Under the pieces are notes generated by a model that saw only the letters and a list, made by a program, of their open reading frames with translations, had not been told where the DNA came from and did not search any database. Positions 1-5,072 of a stretch of DNA of 6,325 nucleotides are shown here, piece by piece; position 1 is the first letter of the stretch; every line of letters begins with the position of its first letter. The position numbers and the translations under genes are program-made. Origin of the DNA: Candidatus Aminicenantota bacterium (lineage in GTDB: Bacteria; Acidobacteriota; Aminicenantia; UBA2199). The stretch is from positions 1-6,325 of the forward strand of contig JAGLQA010000577.1 in NCBI GenBank assembly GCA_023137075.1. Reading direction: 5' to 3'.

Positions 1-168
1 GATTATGCCCGGCACAACCGGGATGAATGCGGACGAATCCTGACAAATTTTGATAAAAAATACGGGCCTTTTGACCGGAAAAAATTCCCCGGCCTGCTTT
101 TCCGCCACTTAGAAAGATCGAGCGGCCGTAAGGAAAAACAATTTAAGAAAAAAAATGAGATTGAATAA
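1..168 (+). CDS. C-terminal end of an unidentified protein (5' truncated by window edge)
   Basis: Frame 1 is open from the first base to a TAA at 166-168, giving 55 residues that begin DYARHNRDECGRIL and end KKKNEIE. The tail is very basic and lysine-rich, as is common for soluble C-termini of proteins that act at the membrane or on polysaccharides, but I recognise no family motif. The reading overlaps the start of the following glycosyltransferase gene by 14 bases in the same direction, so the two would be co-transcribed and perhaps translationally coupled. Codon use (GGC, CGG, GAT, AAA rich) looks like that of the downstream gene, which supports real coding. With so little sequence the product cannot be named; a surface-polysaccharide enzyme is only a guess from the neighbour. 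Confidence 0.55.
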   Translation, partial: DYARHNRDECGRILTNFDKKYGPFDRKKFPGLLFRHLERSSGRKEKQFKKKNEIE

Positions 169-1285
169 ATGTTTATATTTCAGCCGTTCAAAGCCCTTCA
201 TCGATTCCGGCGGCGGGGGCCGCAGGCGGACACACCAGGTTTTTGAGGCGCTCCGGGCATTAGGTCCCTGCGAATTCATCACCGCCGTTATAAGCGACCG
301 GAAGACCCACCGGAAGATACATTCAAAATTCCGCGTATATTGCAATCAACATTTCGTGACCGGCGGTGAATATAAATTGTGGAGCCCGGATCGTAGAGTT
401 GCCCTTTACCGGCTCAGGGCCATCGCCCGGAATTGGATAAAAAAAGGACCGAATCTAAGCGAATGTGACCTGGCAGTGGTTGAAGACCCCATTTACTTCA
501 AACCACTGGTGCGGAAACTGAAAAAACTCGGCATCCCGGTCATTGCCTCCTGCCAGAACATCGAGTCGCTCTCTTACGGCCAGGTTTCCTTAAAAAATCA
601 AAAGGAAATTTTCGCCTCAGAGATCGACACACTGGCATTATGCGACCTGGCAGTCACCATATCCCGGGAAGACGCCTGGCTTTTAAACTGTTTTAACATA
701 CGGACATTTTATTTTCCCTATTTCCCGCCGCAGACGGTGCGGGACCGCCTGTTGGCGATTCGCGGCCGCAGACGGAACCACAAAAAAAAGAATATTATAT
801 TATTGGGAAATGCCGGCAATATTGCCACCCGGAAAGGTATGCGTAAAGCCATCGAATATTGGCAGGCCAATAACCTGGAGCGGCCGGCCGTAAAGCTCTT
901 AATCGCAGGATACGAGACCGACATTCACTTCAAAAACATAAAATCTTACCCGGGAATCGAATTTTTAGGCCCGCTCTCCAACAATGAATTGGACAAAAAA
1001 TTGGCCGGCGTCAAGGCCTGCCTGTGTTACCAGGAAGATGGCGGAGGCGCGTTGACCCGGATCGGGGAGATGCTCCTGGCCGGAATCCCGGTACTCACCA
1101 ACACGAATTCCGCCCGTTCCTATTACAACTTGAAAGGCGTGATCGAGTTTCGCGATTTACCTGATCTAAAAAACGCCCTGGACCAGGCGGACCGGTTTAA
1201 CGATGAGATCCCCCGGCCCGACGAGCCGGATCCAGCCGGGCTTATCAACGAGATTAAACGGATTACCACCACAAAATATATGTGA
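155..1285 (+). CDS. GT-B fold glycosyltransferase (group 1 / GT4-like)
   Basis: A 376-residue protein that probably transfers a sugar from an activated donor onto a surface glycan at the cytoplasmic face of the membrane. The N-terminal half carries a glycine-rich segment after the first strand (SGGGGRRRTHQ, about residues 18-28). The CDLAVTIS strand near 163-170 is typical of the end of the acceptor domain. The C-terminal donor domain begins near residue 213 (IILLGNAGNIATRKG) and contains GGGALTRIGEMLLAGIPVLT (297-316), the place where GT4-type enzymes carry their E-x7-E-like donor-binding region; Glu305 is a candidate. No signal peptide or membrane segment is seen. The start at ATG 155 has only a weak binding site (AAGGA at 130-134, about 20 bases away), and the gene overlaps the upstream reading frame by 14 bases, so coupling is possible. 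It converges on the methylamine operon and seems functionally unrelated. Donor and acceptor cannot be told from sequence. Confidence 0.75.
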   Translation: MRLNKCLYFSRSKPFIDSGGGGRRRTHQVFEALRALGPCEFITAVISDRKTHRKIHSKFRVYCNQHFVTGGEYKLWSPDRRVALYRLRAIARNWIKKGPNLSECDLAVVEDPIYFKPLVRKLKKLGIPVIASCQNIESLSYGQVSLKNQKEIFASEIDTLALCDLAVTISREDAWLLNCFNIRTFYFPYFPPQTVRDRLLAIRGRRRNHKKKNIILLGNAGNIATRKGMRKAIEYWQANNLERPAVKLLIAGYETDIHFKNIKSYPGIEFLGPLSNNELDKKLAGVKACLCYQEDGGGALTRIGEMLLAGIPVLTNTNSARSYYNLKGVIEFRDLPDLKNALDQADRFNDEIPRPDEPDPAGLINEIKRITTTKYM

Positions 1286-1353
1286 TTTGCGGCCTCCTAT
1301 AGATATGAATGGGTTGAGATGTTGATGAGTTTGTTTTTCAATCCCCTGACTTA

Positions 1354-2250
1354 CTAACTCACTAACTTATCTATGGTCTGGCGGAAGGCCCGGATGTGGT
1401 CGGGAGTGGTGCCGCAGCAGCCTCCCACAATCACGACTCCGGCATCTATCATGTCCTTCACTTTGCTCGCCATGAACTCCGGGGTTTCGGGATAAAAGGG
1501 TTTATCATCCTTTAATTCCGGCAGCCCGGCATTGGCCTGGATAATAAGCGGAAGTTTGCTGTATCTCCGGTACTCCCGGGCAATTTTTACCATATTCTCA
1601 ATGCCGTTGCCGCAATTGGAACCGACAATATCGGCTCCTGCCGCTTCCGCTTCCGCCGCCGCCTTCTCAACAGTAACACCCATAATCGTAAAAAATCCGC
1701 GGGGAGACGGGTTGTAGGTCATGGTAGACATGACCGGGATGGTTTTGGAAATATCCCTGACCGCTTTGACGGCAAGTACGGCCTCCTTTATATCGGTCAT
1801 GGTTTCGATACACAGGATGTCCACTTCTTGATCGATTAACACTTTCACCTGCCGGTGAAAATTATCGAACATTTCGTCTTCACTTACGGGACCTAAGGGC
1901 TTTAAGAGTTTGCCCGAAGGCCCGACAGAGGCGGACAGATAGGCTTCTTTTCCGATAACCTTCCGGACAGCCTGTACAGCAGCCCGGTTGATTTCTTCCG
2001 TTTTTTCATCCATTTTATAGTCGGAAAGCTTCAAAGGCGAACCACCGAAAGTATTGGTCTGGATAATATCCGCACCGGCATCGAGGTAGAGTTTTGCTAT
2101 TTTTTCCAGAATCTCGGGCCGGGAGAGATTGACCGCTTCGGGACAACTGCCTTTGACCAGGTCGCCTGCCCATGCCATCAATAATGAACCCATGGCGCCG
2201 TCGGCTGCCAGTACCTCACCGTTTTGAATACGGTCTAAAAAATTCTTCAT
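1354..2250 (-). CDS. homocysteine S-methyltransferase-family protein, likely methyl acceptor enzyme of the operon
   Basis: A 298-residue stand-alone homocysteine-binding TIM barrel, like the first domain of cobalamin-dependent methionine synthase. The DGAMG motif is at 17-21 and IET at 148-150. The three zinc-ligand cysteines are present: Cys213 in GSNCG and Cys278-Cys279 in GGCCG. Family knowledge says zinc activates the homocysteine thiolate, which takes a methyl from a methyl-corrinoid or another donor. No pterin-binding or B12 domain is attached. It overlaps the preceding corrinoid-protein gene by 4 bases (ATGA), indicating tight coupling, so its partner is probably that protein. Inference: it removes methyl groups from methylated MttC/MtbC-type corrinoid proteins and makes methionine, the role that MtbA or an MtrH-like protein fills elsewhere. 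The start at 2250 is chosen over the longer reading from 2283 because AAGGAGG lies 6 bases upstream. The stop codon is TAG followed at once by TAA (1351-1353). Confidence 0.88.
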   Translation of the reverse strand: MKNFLDRIQNGEVLAADGAMGSLLMAWAGDLVKGSCPEAVNLSRPEILEKIAKLYLDAGADIIQTNTFGGSPLKLSDYKMDEKTEEINRAAVQAVRKVIGKEAYLSASVGPSGKLLKPLGPVSEDEMFDNFHRQVKVLIDQEVDILCIETMTDIKEAVLAVKAVRDISKTIPVMSTMTYNPSPRGFFTIMGVTVEKAAAEAEAAGADIVGSNCGNGIENMVKIAREYRRYSKLPLIIQANAGLPELKDDKPFYPETPEFMASKVKDMIDAGVVIVGGCCGTTPDHIRAFRQTIDKLVS

Positions 2251-2891
2251 TTTTTTCCTCCTTCGGTTAACCCTGCCACGCATTCGACAGCGCTGGTGCC
2301 GTCAAAGCCATAGGCATCGGCTCCGATCTTTTCGGCATATTCCTGCGAAACCGGGGCTCCGCCTATTAACGTTTTTATACTGCCGCCGGGATTATCTTCC
2401 CGGAGCAGTGCGATTGCCTGCTTCATCATGGGCATGGTTGTCGTCAGCAGCGCCGACATGGCGATTACCCCGGCGCCTTCCTTTTTCGCGGTTTCGACAA
2501 ATCGTGCCGGGGGCGCATCATGGCCGATATCGATGACTTCGTACCCGGCTCCCTGGAGCAAAATGCCGACCAGGTTTTTGCCGATATCGTGAAGATCTCC
2601 CTGAACCGTGCCCAGTACGACTTTCCCTTTAATGGGAACGCCTTCCCGTATCAGCAGTGGTTTCAATTTTTCCAGGCCGGCATGCATGGCCCGGGCTGCC
2701 AGAAGAACCTCAGGAAGAAATACCTGGTGTTCCTTGAATTTTTTTGCGATAATATTCATACCTGCAATCAATCCCTGGTCGAGTATGGTTTTGGCTGCTA
2801 TTTTTTGCGCAATCGCTTGTTCTGTAAATTCCGCTGCTTTTTCCGCTTCACCCTGGTTCAGGGAATCGGAAATCTGCTTAAAAATATCCAT
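2247..2891 (-). CDS. second methyltransferase corrinoid protein (MttC/MtgC-type B12-binding protein)
   Basis: A 214-residue cytoplasmic methyl carrier that shuttles a methyl group on cobalamin between a substrate methyltransferase and an acceptor methyltransferase. Residues 1 to about 85 form the helical B12-binding cap domain, and about 88-214 the Rossmann-like B12 domain. The lower-axial-ligand motif D-x-H-x-x-G is DLHDIG (Asp99, His101, Gly104), with the S-x-L motif at Ser146-Leu148 (MSALLTTTM) and the glycine pair at 177-178 (GGAP). The start ATG at 2889-2891 has AGGAGG at 2900-2905 with an 8-base spacer. It sits between mtbC and the homocysteine methyltransferase gene and overlaps the latter by 4 bases. 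Inference: it serves MttB (a MttC role) or is the dedicated shuttle to the homocysteine enzyme. It is less like Methanosarcina MtbC than its neighbour is, so I do not assign a symbol. Confidence 0.88.
   Translation of the reverse strand: MDIFKQISDSLNQGEAEKAAEFTEQAIAQKIAAKTILDQGLIAGMNIIAKKFKEHQVFLPEVLLAARAMHAGLEKLKPLLIREGVPIKGKVVLGTVQGDLHDIGKNLVGILLQGAGYEVIDIGHDAPPARFVETAKKEGAGVIAMSALLTTTMPMMKQAIALLREDNPGGSIKTLIGGAPVSQEYAEKIGADAYGFDGTSAVECVAGLTEGGKK
2257..2263 (-). promoter_or_regulatory. ribosome binding site of the homocysteine methyltransferase gene
   Basis: AAGGAGG on the minus strand lies 6 bases before the ATG at 2248-2250. It lies inside the last codons of the upstream corrinoid-protein gene and fixes the start at 2250 instead of the longer open frame from 2283. 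Confidence 0.8.
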
Positions 2892-2932
2892 TTTTCATGC
2901 CTCCTGTTATCTTCCTTTACTGTTCCCATGAC

Positions 2933-3574
2933 TTATTTTTTTAGTAACTCCAGGGCTTTCCTGACACCTTCTCCGGCATCCTCCGCATAGGCATCGGCCC
3001 CGATGCGGTCTGCCCAACGCCGGGTCACCGGCGCTCCGCCTACCATGGTTTTGTACTTGTCTTTCAAACCCGATCTTTTTAATTCTTCCTGTAATTCTTT
3101 TTGCACCGTCATGGTGGTGGTCAAAAGTGCACTGGTGCCGATGATATCCGCGCCGAAATTCTCCGCTTCTTCGATAAATCGCTTCACGGACACATCCCGG
3201 CCTAAGTCCAAAACTTCGAATCCATTGGCCTTAAACAAAGCTGCCACAATGGTTTTCCCGATGTCATGCAGATCACCTTCGACAGTGCCTAAGAGAACTT
3301 TGCCGCGGGTTTTCATTTTGCCTTCGGGGAAACCGGCATTGAGCAAATCGGTTACCTTCTGCATGGCTGTGGCCGACATCATCAGTTCGGGCAGGAACAG
3401 CCGCCCTTCTCCAAAAAGATCGCCGACTTTGTTAATTCCGGGGACAAATCCTTTATTGAGCAATTCCATGCCGTCTATACCCCGGTCCAATCCCAGGCGG
3501 ACAATCTCCGCCGCTTTCTCGGCGTCACCTTTTTCAATCGCTTCAATGGCGGCCGCAAATATTTCATCACTCAT
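2933..3574 (-). CDS. mtbC: dimethylamine corrinoid protein MtbC
   Basis: A 213-residue corrinoid protein, the methyl acceptor partner of the dimethylamine methyltransferase. The helical cap domain occupies about residues 1-88 and the B12 domain 90-213. The cobalt-ligand motif is DLHDIG (Asp101, His103, Gly106), S-x-L is Ser148-Leu150, and the glycine pair is at 179-180 in TMVGGAPVT. The stretch DKYKTMVGGAPVTRRWAD closely resembles Methanosarcina MtbC as I recall it. The gene follows mtbB after 30 bases. The ATG at 3572-3574 is chosen as start because AGGAGG lies 10 bases upstream. The frame is nevertheless open further upstream, through the spacer up to and in phase with the TAG that ends mtbB, so a readthrough product fused to MtbB is conceivable. 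It ends in TAA. Confidence 0.88.
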   Translation of the reverse strand: MSDEIFAAAIEAIEKGDAEKAAEIVRLGLDRGIDGMELLNKGFVPGINKVGDLFGEGRLFLPELMMSATAMQKVTDLLNAGFPEGKMKTRGKVLLGTVEGDLHDIGKTIVAALFKANGFEVLDLGRDVSVKRFIEEAENFGADIIGTSALLTTTMTVQKELQEELKRSGLKDKYKTMVGGAPVTRRWADRIGADAYAEDAGEGVRKALELLKK

Positions 3575-3584
3575 TTTCTTATTT

Positions 3585-3590
3585 CCTCCT
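3585..3590 (-). promoter_or_regulatory. ribosome binding site of mtbC
   Basis: AGGAGG on the minus strand, 10 bases before the ATG at 3572-3574, supports independent initiation of mtbC. The same six bases lie inside an open frame that joins the end of mtbB to mtbC, where they would contribute to a Thr-Gly-Gly linker if the mtbB terminal TAG were read through. Confidence 0.75.
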
Positions 3591-3604
3591 GTTAATAACA
3601 ATAT

Positions 3605-5008
3605 CTATCTCACCTGTGACAGGAATAAATCGACCGAGTTGATGTGAATGTCCAACAACTCGGCAATCTTGATCTTCGCGCGGATGCCTTTGGGACTGCC
3701 TGCCACCGAAGTGACAACGCCGATCCCCAGGTCCTCCCTGACGGAGCGTATCACTTCCTCATTGGTCAGGTCGATGACATCGACTCCCAATTTTTTCGCC
3801 ACGTACTGTTTTGCCTCATTTATCTTCATCTTGCGGACAATCTGCATCCAACCTACCAGATCTCCGGCGGTTCGCAGACCTCCCATTCCTGAAGACATTA
3901 TATGGGCAAGGTGCATCCCGAAGGGGTCGCCCACGCCTATCTACAAACCGTCCGCCTTGCCGATTTGCACTAAGGATTTCGATACCCGCGATACGCTGTC
4001 AATGGGGGGCTGCTCCATCATGGGCACACCACCGACTCCCATACCTACATTGACATGCACCGGGATTTGCGCCGCTTCCACGGCTGCCTTACAAAAGGTC
4101 ACGGCCCTGGACAGGTTCCAGGCTGTGGATTTGCCGGTGTTGGTGTTGACTGCCATACCATAGATGCCGGCGCCGGCTGCTTCCACTACCTTTACCTGTT
4201 CGTGGGGATACATGCCGGCCAACCGCTGACCGTCAAAGGTAACTTCGCCATGCATGCCGATGACAAATTCCCCTGAACTGCCCATTATAACGGGCATCTG
4301 TGGTATTTCCCGGCGCAATTCCCTCAGGGCTAACAGGGCAGCTAAAAAATCCGCGTCTCCGGCCGAGCCGCAGGTATCAAAATTCAGACCTTCACAGCCG
4401 ACACCGGCCAATTTCTTGCCGACGAATACCAGGTCTTTTCTCAGGTGAGCGCAGGCTTCTTCCTGGGATTGTCTGGCTTCTTTGATCTTCCCGGTAAGTA
4501 GGAGCTCGGCCGGGTCGGGACAGGGGCCATCGGGCTGGAAATAGAGTCCCATATTGGGTTGGGCACCGTAAAAAAAGGGGACAGTCGTCATCATGGAGCA
4601 GGTGTAATACTCGTTCATCTCGAAATTAATAATGGGTTTCACCGGTTTGTAACTGTAATCGCTGTGGCCCATGGAAGTGGTATCGGCGCCGCAGGCACGC
4701 TCATAGGTGAGGATGGCCTGCAGGCGGCTCATGGGAATGCCGACTCCGCCTCCATCCTGGCCGGAATAAAAACTCATGGAGCAACCGTCATCGGTAACAA
4801 TAACCTCTTCCCCGGGTGAGACACCGACCACCCGGGCCGGATCGGCCAAAATTTCAAAGAGCTGCTCCTGCTCTTCCGGGGTCATCTCGGGGATTCGCCC
4901 CCGGCGGGCCGCGTCCATCGTTCCGACTGAAATGTCCTCTTTAATCTCGGCGGTAGACAGCTTCACTCGCTCGCCGTCGCCCATCCTGATAAAAATTTTA
5001 TCACTCAT
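3605..5008 (-). CDS. mtbB: dimethylamine:corrinoid methyltransferase MtbB with in-frame amber (pyrrolysine) codon
   Basis: MtbB demethylates dimethylamine to monomethylamine, passing the methyl to Co(I) of MtbC; Pyl is thought to bind and orient the amine in the barrel. Read through a TAG at 3941-3943, the gene gives exactly 467 residues with Pyl at 356, as I recall for Methanosarcina MtbB. The flanks ADGL-O-IGVGDPFGM match the family, and homology runs unbroken across the amber: NTNTGKSTAWNLSRAVTF (288-305) and GMGVGGVPMMEQPPIDSV (322-339) before it, EAKQYVAKKLGVD after it. No ribosome binding site or ATG follows the TAG, so a separate downstream gene is unlikely. The start ATG at 5006-5008 has GGAGG 7 bases upstream; the longer open frame to 5134 runs into the 3' end of mttB and is rejected. 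The apparent stop is also TAG (3605-3607), in frame with mtbC. Confidence 0.93.
3941..3943 (-). other. pyrrolysine (UAG) codon of mtbB
   Basis: TAG on the minus strand in the context GGT TTG TAG ATA GGC, at codon 356 of mtbB. Conserved MtbB sequence continues in the same frame on both sides, which shows it is translated and is neither a terminator nor a nonsense mutation. Decoding needs tRNA-Pyl (pylT) and PylS, neither of which is in this window. Confidence 0.9.
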
Positions 5009-5015
5009 ATTATTG

Positions 5016-5020
5016 CCTCC
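5016..5020 (-). promoter_or_regulatory. ribosome binding site of mtbB
   Basis: GGAGG on the minus strand lies 7 bases before the ATG at 5006-5008 and decides the mtbB start. It follows the 3' arm of the intercistronic inverted repeat (5026-5057) by only five bases, so folding of that repeat could affect how easily the site is reached. Confidence 0.75.
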
Positions 5021-5025
5021 GGCGG

Positions 5026-5057
5026 CCAGGGGGCTTTTTTGAAAAACCGCCCCCTGG
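5026..5057 (-). repeat. intercistronic inverted repeat between mttB and mtbB
   Basis: A perfect 9-base inverted repeat, CCAGGGGGC and GCCCCCTGG, separated by 14 bases containing an A/T-rich core that can itself pair partly (TTTT against AAAA). It occupies about half of the 64-base gap between the mttB stop and the mtbB start. On the transcribed strand no T-run follows the stem, so it is not a standard intrinsic terminator. An mRNA-stability hairpin, a translation-modulating hairpin next to the mtbB binding site, or a copy of a dispersed REP-like palindrome are all possible. Whether it recurs in the genome cannot be seen here. Confidence 0.7.
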
Positions 5058-5072
5058 ACCCCCACAAAACTT

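Noticed and set aside
109..345. Minus-strand 78-residue open frame opposite the glycosyltransferase start
   Set aside because: It overlaps two plus-strand coding frames, has no family features and no convincing start signal.
1309..1345. Possible terminator stem GGGTTGA / TCAATCCC between the convergent genes
   Set aside because: The stem needs a bulge, the loop is about 20 bases, and the only T-rich run is inside the loop, so it does not look like an intrinsic terminator.
1353..1367. Direct repeat ACTAACT twice, one base apart, at the end of the homocysteine methyltransferase gene
   Set aside because: Only two short copies, partly coding and partly the tandem stop codons; no array or element is suggested.
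2520..2990. Plus-strand open frames opposite the corrinoid-protein genes (also 2608-2931, 3003-3647, 3648-4163 and several within 4055-6087)
   Set aside because: They are antisense shadows of well-supported minus-strand genes, with no recognisable domains and no consistent binding sites.
3605..3934. Independent 109-residue protein starting at a GTG after the mtbB amber
   Set aside because: Same frame as mtbB, no binding site before the GTG, and the sequence completes MtbB to exactly 467 residues.
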